Below are positions 11,005 through 20,967 of a stretch of DNA of 64,000 bases, one piece after another. The position numbers and the translations under genes are program-made. This DNA comes from Pictodentalium vernedei. Lineage: Eukaryota > Mollusca > Scaphopoda > Dentaliida > Dentaliidae. The stretch covers positions 182,182,596 to 182,246,595 of the forward strand of contig CM062288.1 of the NCBI GenBank assembly GCA_031216915.1. Reading direction: 5' to 3'. Numbering within the stretch: the first letter of the stretch is position 1; every line of letters starts with the position of its first letter. Under the pieces are notes generated by a model that worked only from the letters and a program-made list of their open reading frames with translations, did no database searches and was not told where the DNA came from.

Positions 11005-11155
11005 ATAATAATAACACTTCGGCCAGCCGCTGATTTGTCGCGGTTCTCGTATGAGAAGGCTTGGTTACCCATGTTCTACCAACTGCCTCCCCCTATTCCT
11101 GCGCTTCTTCTCTCCTCCCAACACTTCTCTCAATGTCCCACAGAGCACCACCATC
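11005..11155 (-). pseudogene. LINE 3' end relic
   Basis: A minus-strand copy of the 3' terminus seen at 63718-64000: ATAATAATAAC tail, then CGGCCAGCCGCTGATTTGTCG and a TGAGAAGGC block. It is degenerate beyond ~11150. Confidence 0.7.
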
Positions 11156-11791
11156 TGTGGTTTGCTCTTATCTAAGTCTACTTAGCTAATAGTTTCCCAA
11201 GTCTGGAAATGTTAACAGGGAAGGATGTCCTAATGTTCAGTTACTTCAAGAACATTTGTACTCAGAAAGTATCTTTATCAAACTTCATGTATGTGGGATG
11301 TTTGTGCCCTACACAAAACTTTTCCTTTCTTCACTGAAGCATTTTTTTTTAATTCCATTCAAAATTTTCTGGGTACAGATGGCCAACAGTTAACAGTTCT
11401 GTAGTCAGCACAACAGAATAAATGTAGTGTTAGAAAATAAGTCCATTGTGTTTAAATATGCAGTCAAAACTTTTTGGCATCCTAAGCGACTTTAACCTAC
11501 TTTTAAACTGTGTTAAATAGTTGTTGTTTACGTTTTGATTTTGGAAAAGGGATGAGAATTAAAGCTATTCTATGAAGGAATATATATTATTTAATTCCTT
11601 TTCATATATTTTATTTTCCCAAAACTGCATTTACATGAAGGTGGTGTTTTCAATTTTTTGAAAGTAAGTCACCTATTTTCACTTCGACACTGGTACATTG
11701 ATCACAAATCTCCGAAGAAAAAACCTAGAGATAAACATGAACACAGTTGAACTATATATCATAAAATACCCTTTTCTTAAATAATTTTAAC

Positions 11792-12757
11792 TTAAGGGCC
11801 TACATAAGTAATGAAATTTTGTTTATTTTGAAAATTCTCACCTCTGATATTCCTAAAATTCAAATTAAATCTACACAAATTATACATCAAAATGAAGGTT
11901 GGGATGTATAGAACACGGAACACATATGTAATCAACTCAGAGAGTTGACAGTAGGCACCACTGGTTCCTGGAAGTCTGCTACCGTATTTGCACCAGAACT
12001 GCTAATAAAATAATATTTCATCAGAACAACTTGTGGCCAAATGTGCTTCATATATCCAAGAACAAAGCTAGGCATTCAAATACTTTCGAATGCAGCGATA
12101 GGACTGCATTTGGGAAAAGGACAACACTGTCTGAATTTTTTATTGAAGATGGTTTCCATGATTGACAGACATGTGCAAATCACTCGATACCGCAAATTTC
12201 CATCGAAAAACAAAATCGTAATTCTAAGAAATTTCAACAGGTATCATGATACGTTGGATTGAATATGGCAACTGTGCAATCTCTATCTAATAACAGTATA
12301 CTGTATGAAGGCGATCTTTTTCATTATTTGATTTTAGACGGCGTTGTTTTTACATGCTTTTTCTGTCCGATGACGTCGACCGGAAATCGAAAGTATACTC
12401 ATACGTAAACAAAAGCAAAGACTTTGGAATTTTCTCCAATGCAGCTCTGTCACCGTGTTTTGAAGAATTTTTATCCCCTAGCTTTGTTCTTGGATATGTA
12501 AAGCACATTTGACCACAAGTTGTTTTCGTGAAATATTATTAAATGATCAGTTCTGGTGTGAATACAGCAGCAGACTTCCAGGAACCAGTGGTGCCGACAG
12601 TCAACTCTATGAGCTGATTACACATGTGTTTCGTGTTCTATACATCCCAACCTTCATTTTCATGTACATTTTGTGTATATTTAATTTGAATTGAAGGAAT
12701 ATCAGAGGTGAGAATTTTCAAAATAAACAAAATTTCTTTACTTATATAGGCCCTTAA
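11792..12757. mobile_element. TTAA-flanked foldback element
   Basis: The ends are TTAAGGGCCTACATAAGTAA and TTACTTATATAGGCCCTTAA. The arms are ~280 bp each (11792-12075 and 12465-12757), with a ~390-bp spacer containing no recognised gene. The arms also share AGTTGACAGTAGGCACCACT and its complement. TTAA at both borders with GGG/CCC termini again suggests piggyBac-type mobilisation. A partial copy lies at 9160-9376. Confidence 0.8.
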
Positions 12758-13669
12758 ATCCATATTTTACTGCTTCGTGAGTTTTTACCTGAGTTTGAAA
12801 TGCATGTGATTTGACTCCGAATGTTTTTCATAAGTTACAACAGGGACGAAATATTTGACTGTTGTTTTCCGGGATTTTTGGTTCAAAACTGATTCCCGTC
12901 AGGGAGGCCGGGAACTACACTGAAATTCCAGGATTTTCCCTGGCATTCCGGGAGAGTTAACATGTCTGTCGTGGTCAAACTTCTCCATTACATTTGGTGC
13001 ATGCATACATTATTAAAAATTAATCGAAGTGAAAAACTGAATGGTGCAATCCGATTTTCATCCTGGTTTATTTGACCAGTTGTTATTAAAAGTCTTTTGG
13101 AACAGTCTTCAAAGTGAGTACCTACCTGAATGAACTTGGTTTGTTGCTGTCATAACACACATCTACCTGAATGTACTTGGTTTGTTGCTATCAAAACAAA
13201 ATATTCTTCAAAGTGAATACCTACCTGAATGGCATTATCGCTCTGAAAACAACTCAACATATGATCAATTTCACCACGGTTATGAATCAGAAATTAGCAA
13301 AAATAATTTGAAAAGCAAACAGTTCTGGTTTATTTTGTCTGGTGTGTCAGTGAATTCTTTCTTTCCTCACATAACAGATTTTAATTTATTTCACCCGCCC
13401 TCGGATTTAGTGGATTTTTATTCTTGGCATAAAACTAAAAGGTAAATATTATTCGTATCAAATAAAAAAGTGAAGAAATTCCATTTTTTTTATCAATTGT
13501 TACTTATTTTATAGAAATACATTTAAAATACACTTTTAAACAGTTTAGAAGTTTTGTCTAAAAAGTGAGTCGGTTCGGCCTGAAAAGTGAGTCGATTCGG
13601 CTTAAACTTAGGCCGAATCGACTCAACTTCAGTCTCAAGGCCGAATTGACCCAGAACCCCTTCCCCCAC

Positions 13670-13678
13670 CCTGTTAGG
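13670..13678. repeat. Target duplication of array-TIR element (left, imperfect)
   Basis: CCTGTTAGG here corresponds to CCCGTTAGG at 17647-17655, eight of nine bases identical. Confidence 0.65.
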
Positions 13679-14025
13679 CGGTCCTCCTTAAAACCGGAAT
13701 CCCCCGAAATACCCTGGAATCCCCCGGAATACCCCAGTATGCACCGGAATCCCTCATTAACCACCCAAAATCACCACAGAATCTTAATTAAATCTCTGTT
13801 ATGTGAGAAGTTGAATGCAGATACAATAAATTACGATAGAATATGCGGATTCCGAAACCTTTTTGTACGTAGTTTGTAAAGAGCAAAATTATTACTTACA
13901 AGATTGCTTATCAGCTTAATTACAAACCCGTTGAACATTGCAACACGACATATTTTTTAAAGCTCTTGAGTGGGAAGGCCTTACCCCACATCTTGTTTGC
14001 ACTTTGGGGGGATGTGTGTGTCTGT

Positions 14026-14044
14026 GGGGGGGGGGGGGGGGGGG
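14026..14044 (+). repeat. Poly-G tract (19 nt)
   Basis: It follows a GTGTGTGTCTGT stretch. It interrupts no recognised feature. Confidence 0.95.
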
Positions 14045-14132
14045 TGGAGGAGCACTTTGTCATCACATGTCATGAATATGGAACGAAATTAAGTGCAACT
14101 TTGGAAACGGAATGCATGCACAGGTTTTACCA

Positions 14133-14234
14133 TAGTCCAAACTTGGACGCAAATTCCGTAATATAATTTGGGTTTTGGTACGTCCAAAAATCCAAACCAA
14201 AAATTATATTACGGATTTTGCGTTCCAGTTTGGA
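14133..14234. mobile_element. Hairpin MITE with TAGTCCAAACTTGGAC ends (copy 1)
   Basis: The arms pair as TCCAAACTTGGACGCAAA with its near-complement at the right (TTTTGCGTTCCAGTTTGGA). The inner arms CCGTAATATAATTT and AAATTATATTACGG pair exactly. Further copies lie at 16937-17025 and, partially, at 17113-17146. Confidence 0.75.
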
Positions 14235-14389
14235 AATGTTCTTCTTTGCTGCAGTTGATTTATTTACCTTTGGTGGTTTTGAAAACTCCATTAAAGATAA
14301 AAAAATGTTCTTTTCCAAACATTAATTAATTGTGTGTCAGGGGTTCATGGTGGGGAAAACAGAAAACTCTTTTGTGGAAATAGAGGGAG

Positions 14390-14535
14390 CGGGACGTTTT
14401 GGCCCTTTACCAGTTCGGTTCCTGGACGTTTCGGTCCGGGACGTTTCGGCCTCGATATTTTTTTATACCTAACACGAAAAGTTATCGGGCAAAATATCGA
14501 TCCCGAAACGTCTCGAAGCCGAAATGACCCTGGGT
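14390..14535. repeat. Small palindromic array, GGACGTTTCGGTCC units
   Basis: Units GGACGTTTCGGTCC and GGACGTTTCGGCCTCGATAT are mirrored by ATATCGATCCCGAAACGTC and CGAAATGACC across a ~40-bp centre. It looks like a minimal, internally deleted member of the array-TIR class. Confidence 0.6.
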
Positions 14536-14851
14536 CGAAAATAGAAGACAGAGTTCAATGACATGCTTTTGTTAAACCGCACTGAACCTCATGCAGTCCA
14601 GACTGTTCCTAATTAATATTCAGAAGATACAGGAACAAACAAAACAAAGCAGTGTTTTGTAATTTATGTGAGTGGATTATTGTCTTTATTGATGTCACCA
14701 ACTTAAACAAACACCAGACAATATTTTAATGAATACTTCTCGATTGCAATGAACATTAAAGTGGCTATATTGACAGCATTTGAGAAGTGTGAAAATTACA
14801 CTGAGTGATCACCTCACCTGGCAACATTGTGTTATTAATATGGATGTAGGT

Positions 14852-14861
14852 CAGTCCCATC
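14852..14861. repeat. Target duplication of array-TIR element (left)
   Basis: CAGTCCCATC is identical to 16660-16669. Confidence 0.9.
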
Positions 14862-15114
14862 GGATCTTAGACAACTCGTACCCTGGACAATTCGTACCCT
14901 GGACAATTTGTACCCTAATATCGGGGTACGAATTGTCTCGTATAAAGGTACGAATTGTCCCGTGTAAAGGTACAAATTGTCCCGTGTAAAGGTACGAATT
15001 GTCTAGTGCAAAGGTACGAACTGTCTCATTAATTATCATAAAAAATTCACTCACATTTTAGAGAGCGGCTTCAGCCTTGAGCCAAATGAGTTCGACAAAA
15101 CAAGTGACAAAAAG

Positions 15115-15290
15115 AAACAGGAAAAAGTGGAAGAATAATGAGGAAATGGGGTGAAGAAACAAAGGATAGATAGCTGAGGGGGGACACGAGGGAGAGGGTG
15201 AATGCTTATTGAAGAAATTGAAAAGGAGGAAGTGAGGGGCACTATTAAACAGTTGATATCTGAATGCTGGGAGGCCAAGACTGTAGTTGT
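15115..15290 (+). pseudogene. LINE 3' end relic
   Basis: This closely matches 31100-31250: GTGAAGAAACAAAGGATAGA, GGGGACACGAGGGAGAGGGT and GAATGCTTATTGAAGAAATT. It is a truncated coding end without a recognisable tail, carried inside the element at 14862-16659. Confidence 0.8.
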
Positions 15291-15659
15291 GCAGTGCAAA
15301 TTGTTAAGAGAGGAAAAGGTACAGAGCCACCAGAGGAAGTCTTGTCAGAAAATTCATACCAAACTGTTCAAGTATTGGGACGAATATACTTCAGGAACAC
15401 GGTCGACGTCAAGTTTCCTCAGAGCCTGTGGTAAGCTGTACAGTCCCCTTTGTGGTGTCGAATCTGGTTGAAGTAGATGCGATTTTTATAGTTGTGCATA
15501 AAATAAAATTCTGAAAAATGCCCAAATAAATGGGATGAAATGGAACATTAGCAGTTTAAAAGACGTGGCAAGTACGTGAACTGTTAATTGCCACATTTTT
15601 CTAAAATGCTAATGATCCATATCATCTCTATCAAGCTAACCGCCCCGATATACCCCATA

Positions 15660-15740
15660 GACTCCGACATCACAAGGGTGGTGTCGACTTGCCTGAAGCT
15701 AGAGCGAGCAAGTCGACACCACCCTTGTGATGTCGGAGTC
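15660..15740. repeat. Perfect 33-bp stem hairpin
   Basis: Arms 15660-15692 and 15708-15740 are exact complements, starting GACTCCGACATCACAAGGG, around a 15-nt loop. No protein or RNA family is recognised; a very young MITE is the simplest explanation. Confidence 0.85.
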
Positions 15741-15887
15741 TCAATACATTATTGTCCAAGTTATGTTGAGGTGTTCGTCGACAGTCTTTGTGAATTACTA
15801 GATGAAAATTTCCCGATGAGAATATATATGAAATACGTATATACGTTTATGTGCTAGCACATTTAGGCCATTCGATCCGAATGTTGT

Positions 15888-15905
15888 GGGGGGGGGGGGG
15901 GGGGG
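15888..15905 (+). repeat. Poly-G tract (18 nt)
   Basis: Uninterrupted G run inside the array-TIR element at 14862-16659. Confidence 0.95.
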
Positions 15906-16060
15906 TAACAAAGAGGTATCAAATTGTGCAAATGCTGCATCCTAGTGATACAGGATTTGCGAAATTTACGCAAAGGAAATGTCGTATCCGCTGGAACAGA
16001 AGCCTGATCATGCCTCTATAGGTTCATGAATATGTCATGGAAACCGCAACCAATAAATTG

Positions 16061-16166
16061 AATTTGTCTTGGTACTGCATACACACCAGTGTAAGTTACA
16101 TTGGTGTGCATGTAGTACCAAGACAAATTTGACAGTGTTGGCTGGTTATACAGGCAGCCAACACTG
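16061..16166. repeat. Two adjacent hairpins
   Basis: The first (16061-16129) pairs AATTTGTCTTGGTACT with its complement near 16112-16129 and carries inner arms ACACACCA/TGGTGTG. The second (16133-16166) pairs CAGTGTTGGCTG with CAGCCAACACTG around ten bases. Confidence 0.8.
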
Positions 16167-16936
16167 GTGCAAAATCACAGACATGTAGGACAGTAATTTC
16201 AAATCGACACGCTTAAAGTTTTAAGTTTCGCCTCACCCATAAATGCACCCATGATAGTGTTTATCATTTACTCGGGTCTCTGTGAACTTATAGTGCATTT
16301 TACTTGTGCATTTTGTGTGTGCTATCATTGTGTGTGCTATCTTTGTTTTGTTATTTGTTAGTAATATATTTCTTGGATTAATAAATGTTTCTTGGATTAA
16401 TAAATGTCAAACGTGATTTTCATGAATAGCCTTGCTTATTTTTTAGTAATGTAGTCTCCAGGGTATGAAACCTTTAGGGTACAAGTTTTCTAGAGTCAGG
16501 GTACGAGTTGTCCAGAGTCGGGGTACGAATTGTCCAGAGTCGGGGTACGAATTGTCCAGAGTCGGGGTACGAGTTGTCCAAGGAAAGGTACGAGTTGTCC
16601 AAGGAAAGGTACAAATTGTCCAGGGTACGAATCGTCCAGGGTACGAGTTGTCCAACTCCCAGTCCCATCTCAGTCTTCTCTGCCAACTTCGTTTATTGAT
16701 GTTTTGGGTCACCCCCAGTCCATCATTATTTACAAAGATTTATCAGGCAAAGTATGGGACCTGCGTTATTTAAACGTATCCACATCAATTGGGCCTATTT
16801 TGAATGAAAATTTTGATTTATAAAAAGTGCCGACGCAAACTGTATTTTAGCTGATGCAAACTGCTTTTGCCTCGGCATTTTGATTGCCAAGGCCAATTTC
16901 CCGAATTGCAGGGGCTGCATCATTGGTGATAAAAAA

Positions 16937-17025
16937 GTCTGTAATATAATTTTTTGGTTTGGTATGCCCTGTGGACGCACCAAACCTAAAATTATATTAC
17001 GGACTTTGGGTCCAAGTTTGGACTA
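16937..17025. mobile_element. Hairpin MITE (copy 2)
   Basis: It has the same inner arms as 14133-14234 (TAATATAATTTT and AAATTATATTACGG) and the right end TCCAAGTTTGGACTA. The left outer arm has been lost. Confidence 0.7.
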
Positions 17026-18052
17026 AATGTAACGGTAATTAGCCCTCCTCCTTTAAAAAAAAATCCTGGATACGCGTCTGGTGGGTGTGTGTGTGTGTGA
17101 GATTATGAGGTAGTCCAAACTTGGACCGAAAAGTCCGCAATTTAATACTTTTACTTATTACCTGACAAATTTCTAGACCAATATCGAAAATGTAACCTCA
17201 TTGTGTACATAACCACATTACACAAGTAAAATAAATAAAATCTATTAACATAACTCGTGTTACGTCATTATACTTCCTCATTCAAGCCCCTCTTAAAAAC
17301 CCTGCGGTACGTCGAACTTGGGACAAGCGAACTTTAGTTTTGAGACAAATATCTAAATATATAAAATGGACAGCGACACACTATTGTTATGTCAGAATAC
17401 GTCCTGTTAGGGTGCCCACCCTTGGTGAAAAAAGTGTGTGCGTGGTTGTGTTCGCACATTTTACCTTTAGTTACTCGTGCGTTGTAGGCGAGTTAAAACC
17501 TTCAAATCAACAAATTAAAGAGGAGTTGCGGGGATTCCGGGAAATTTATGGGGGGATTCCGGGTTATTTCAGGGGATTCCGATGTATTTCGGGGTATTTC
17601 GGGGGATTCCGGTGTATTTCGGGGGATTCCGGTTTTAAGGAGGACCCCCGTTAGGTGGAGACTGGTTTGGGTGCAATTCGCATTGTGTATCTAATCTTCC
17701 AAGACATCGATTATTAGAATCTGAACCCCAAATTTGTTTGATTTGTTCATTTGAAAAAGTTTGCACTTGATTTATGCAAACCGGTTCAATACCAGACAAA
17801 TGACTGTATTCTGTTCAACTTACAGCTTCTTGGTAACCAATCTTGAAACGTCTTTCTCCATTTTTAAGGATTTTTTACCACCATCTGATTCAACAGACAT
17901 GTTTCAGTCTCTTGTATACACAACATTCAATGACTGCCACGCCAAAGGGTAAGTGATTTCAGCCACAAAGCTGAAAGATTTAACTAAACTACGGCGAAAT
18001 AACACTACAAGGGCGCCATATTTAAACAAGTTTGTTTGGCAAAGTTTCAGGC

Positions 18053-18276
18053 TGTCACTAAAAAGTGTACACCGAGGCCGAGTCCGGAATTGGTGTACAC
18101 AGAAATGAATTATTGAAATATCCCCTCTATGCCAAGGTGTTGACGAGATATTTTTATCTGCATGTCGTATAAACCCATCTTCTTTCGAATTAGTGAAAGA
18201 AAATCCTTTTTTTTTCATTTTTGTGGCTTATATCGTGAAAAATGTCTTTCAAACACACTGAAAAGTGAATACAGAA
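18053..18276. mobile_element. Relic end of a CACTAAAAAGTGT palindrome element
   Basis: CACTAAAAAGTGTACACCG at 18055 and AAACACACTGAAAAGTG at ~18252 are spaced ~200 bp apart. The same paired-palindrome spacing marks both ends of the element at 20512-23378. No second end was found for this copy. Confidence 0.5.
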
Positions 18277-19323
18277 AGACTATTTGGGGTAATACTTTTG
18301 GATTATGGACGATTCGGACCATGTACGATTCGGACCTGATTTTTTCTGGACGATTCGGACCAAATCTATGGACGATTCGGACCAGATTTCTGGACGATTC
18401 GGACCATGCTTATGGACGATTCGGACCATGTTCATGGACGATTCGGACCATGTTTATGGACGATTCGGACATAGTTCTTTGGCGGTTGGGATCAAGTTTT
18501 GGGGAGGTTTGGAGCATGTTTCTAAGCCATTTGGACCAAATTATGAGACGGTTGACTGATTCGGGGTGAGCAATAAAAAATAACAACAACAACTAATGCC
18601 AAAGAAGATTAAACACACTTTTATTCTAGTCAAAAGCAGGTAAGTCTCATATTACAAAAAAAAAACGAAGTGAAAAGATTATAATACATAGATATAAATA
18701 TTGCAGACATATAGCACAATTCATTTGAACAGGAAACATGTAAAGACTACACAAATATCGGTAAAAGGGAGGTAGTACATGGATTTTGGGCGAAAATTGA
18801 AAGAGACCAGGGAAAGGTCCGCCAAATGCGTGGAGACCCGGTGTTAAAAGAATGCAAGTCCGTACGAAGAGTAGTCCCGCCTTACTACAATTCCGCGAAA
18901 TAATAGTCCGTGGTCTAACATTTCTAGGAATAGATGTCCATGGGACAGTTAGGTAGACATTAGTTCATTTTAAGTTTCAATTCTTCATTATTTCTTACAT
19001 AATATCTTGGAAACCTTTTCTTACCTCAATTAGCAGTACCTTAAAACGTGTGTGAATGATATAATTAATCTCATAAAATGATTATTGGATAAATAATACA
19101 AATATGGTTATTTTGTCATGACTGTGGGACTTGAAATTCTGTTGTTTTGTCCCGATTAATCGCACTCTATAATTACGAACAGGATTATCTGTTGTGATAA
19201 CCACAAACAATACATCGGTATTTCTCAGTGAAATTAATCCCAATCAACTAGATACGGCGGTATTTCTCAGTGAAATTAATCCCAATAAACTTGACTGACA
19301 CACAAGAAATTAACAGTACTACT

Positions 19324-19553
19324 TCCCCGTGGGAACCCCGGGAAATGAAGCAGTGCTTGTTTACCATGGTAAACGAGATCTTTTTCACTGGTAAAATAGG
19401 ACCCAGTCACTAATGCTTGGGGTGCGAGTCCTCTAAAATAGGCAACATGGGGTATAAACGATTGACTGGCCTGACTTTATCTCCATGTTGTGGTCACGAT
19501 TAGCCATTGTGCAAAAGTATGTGACCTTAAATACCAATAAATAAATAATTAAA
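19324..19553 (+). mobile_element. SINE (second family) with 13-bp target duplication
   Basis: It is flanked by TAACAGTACTACT at 19311-19323 and 19554-19566. The head contains CCGTGGGAACCCCGGGAAATG and GTTTACCATGGTAAAC. The 3' end GTGACCTTAAATACCAATAA and the AAATA tail are shared with the tRNA-headed SINEs. A diverged minus copy is at 38657-38884. No A/B boxes are obvious, so the head origin is unknown. Confidence 0.8.
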
Positions 19554-19566
19554 TAACAGTACTACT

Positions 19567-19568
<2 letters not shown>

Positions 19569-19601
<33 letters not shown>
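19569..19601 (+). repeat. (CT)n microsatellite
   Basis: A pure CT repeat of ~16 units directly next to the SINE target duplication. It truncates the readable transposase frame into a Glu-Arg run. Confidence 0.95.
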
Positions 19602-19602
<1 letters not shown>

Positions 19603-19603
<1 letters not shown>

Positions 19604-19987
19604 GACAATTAAGAAGCCATTTACCTTTTTATAATCCTTTTTGCTCTCCACTGACATCACACAGAAGCATAGTGGCAGCTGTTTTATGCTCTCTCCAGAT
19701 TTAACAAAGGCGTGTATTGAAAGCAGCTGGGTGAATGGGGTCATGACAATTTTGAATGTACCATCAACGTACCAAGTTCTTGCTTTACCGAGTAACTCTA
19801 ATTGTTTTTGAGTTGAGAAAATAATGTGTCGTCTTTCACGTACCTGTATGTCTTTTTGAAAAAATTGCTCACTGAAATTGGTATTAATATCATAGTAGTC
19901 CATATATAATTCAAAAGACAAATCTTCCGGGTTGTGTGGACGCTTGGTTGCCCTTGAACGGTTAACTATCCTAATTAAATTAGGCAC
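19603..19987 (-). pseudogene. MULE transposase fragment
   Basis: About 128 residues of a Mutator-like transposase on the minus strand. The order is typical of animal MULE proteins: a basic segment (IRIVNRSRATKRP), FFQKDIQVRERRHIIFSTQ, then QLELLGKARTWYVDGTFKIV with the Asp of the first catalytic strand, then PFTQLLSIHAFVKSG and a LPLCFCVMSVESKKDYKK strand. Family members usually exceed 400 residues. Here the second Asp, the catalytic Glu and the C-terminus are absent because the frame runs into the CT microsatellite and the SINE. The frame stays open upstream of the first Met, so the true N-terminus is also uncertain. It would cut and paste the surrounding array-TIR element if intact; it is clearly inactive. 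Confidence 0.85.
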
Positions 19988-20967
19988 GTCTGGCCGAGAG
20001 CCTCCTGTAAATGATAGTTTTCCCTATTGTTAGTGGCTCCGAGCCAGAATCATGCAACCGTCTGATAATTTGGTCCAAATGGCTTAGAAACATGCTTCAT
20101 ATCGCCCCAAAACTTGATCCCAACCGCTAAAAAACCTGGTCCGACACGTCCATAAATATGGTCCGAATCGTCCATAAGCATGGTCCGAATCGTCCAGAAA
20201 TCTGGTCCGAATCGTCCAGAGATCTGGTCCGAATCGTCCAAAAAAAATCTGGTCCGAATCGTACATGGTCCGAATCGTCCATATACCATACTTCTTGCCG
20301 GTAAAAAGGACGGTATCCGGTAAAAAGGACGGTAAGTGTATAAAAACTACGTTTTAAAGTACTAAATGTACCTCTGAATGTGTGAAAAGTGATTATTTAA
20401 GGAAGCTTACGCAATAATAAATATAAAGAAGGAAGATTAAGTATTGTTTGTTTTATTGTAGACTATTTTCAAGACAAAATAGATCATTTCGCCATCGACA
20501 CATGATTCCGGGACACACTAAAAAGTGTAGTCCGTGTCCGTGTACGTGTCGGAGAAAACGTGTAGTCGGAAATTAAATTATAATTTTCTCATTTATTTAA
20601 TGATTATTTTATATGAAATTTTGGAAGTATACTCTGGGGGCGATACGAAATATATATGCCAAAGGAGAAGTTTGTACGATGTTAGAAGACATTTTCTCTT
20701 TCAAACACACTAAAAAGTGTAGCTGACTCGGCGCCGTGTTAGCTAATTAACTGGTTTACGCTGCACGTTGACACAGCGAGGCGGGCTGATTATCCTGGTT
20801 CTTTTTGTGATTATGAGGAGATCAGTGGGTGTAGATGAAAGAAACAACGATTAATTTAATTTTCAGTATTTTATTGGATAAATACAGGACATAATGGATA
20901 TAACATAGCACAAAGATATAGAGATACAGCACAGACATGAACAAATAACAAACACATATATATATAT

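Larger units (their letters stand above)
9511..13652. mobile_element. MULE-like element with GAGTCGATTCGGCC arrays at its ends (proposed)
   Basis: The left end carries two units (GAGTCGACTCGGCCT, GAGTCGATTCGGCCC) at 9514-9545. The right block at 13566-13652 has four, the outer two inverted relative to the inner two. The interior includes a minus-strand ORF resembling a MULE-associated FLYWCH finger (10201-10611) and a separate TTAA foldback insertion. No target duplication was found, so the outer boundaries are provisional. The right block could also be an independent palindrome. Confidence 0.45.
14862..16659. mobile_element. Array-TIR (MULE-like) element, GGACAATTCGTACCC unit
   Basis: A 1.8-kb element bounded by a perfect 10-bp duplication. 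The left TIR begins GGATCTTAGACAACTCGTAC and continues with units TGGACAATTCGTACCC. Further in, the units are inverted (GGTACGAATTGTC) with spacer GTGTAAA. The right TIR (16490-16659) carries the same units in mirror image and ends GGACAACTCGTACC in complement. The interior holds a LINE 3' relic and three strong hairpins but no transposase. Duplication length and long TIRs fit a non-autonomous MULE. The open frames through the arrays are not genes. Confidence 0.8.
13679..17646. mobile_element. Array-TIR element, CCGGAATCCCCC unit, with a nested element
   Basis: The left end reads CGGTCCTCCTTAAAACCGG followed by units GGAATCCCCCGAAATACC to ~13770. The right end (17524-17646) is the same array inverted, GGGGATTCCGG units ending GGTTTTAAGGAGGACC. 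The flanking 9-bp duplication has one mismatch. The interior contains hairpin MITEs and a complete younger array-TIR element at 14862-16659. No transposase remnant is visible. The architecture and duplication length match Mutator-like elements. Confidence 0.7.
18301..20287. mobile_element. MULE transposon with GGACGATTCGGACC array TIRs
   Basis: The ends are ~250-bp inverted copies (about 18301-18560 and 20040-20287). Each has seven or eight units GGACGATTCGGACCA with 6-9 nt spacers, then a shared non-repetitive inner part (TTTGGGGAGGTTTGGAGC in the left arm). The interior encodes a MULE transposase fragment on the minus strand (19603-19987), which identifies the class directly. Flanks share ATACTT at 18292 and 20288, consistent with a decayed ~9-bp duplication. 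A SINE inserted downstream of the transposase fragment. Confidence 0.8.

Noticed and set aside
15202-15471. 89-codon plus-strand ORF
   Set aside because: Its first half is the LINE 3' end relic read in a shifted frame and the rest has no support.
16443-16823. Several overlapping open frames with repeated VPWTIRT / RVRVVQG-like peptides
   Set aside because: They read through the array of GGTACGAATTGTCC units in different frames on both strands; the periodicity comes from the DNA repeat, not from selection on protein.
13666-17655. CRISPR-like repeat arrays (also at 14.9, 18.4, 33.9 kb)
   Set aside because: Units are degenerate, spacers are short and similar to each other, arrays occur as inverted pairs with target duplications, and no cas genes exist; the genome is eukaryotic in character.
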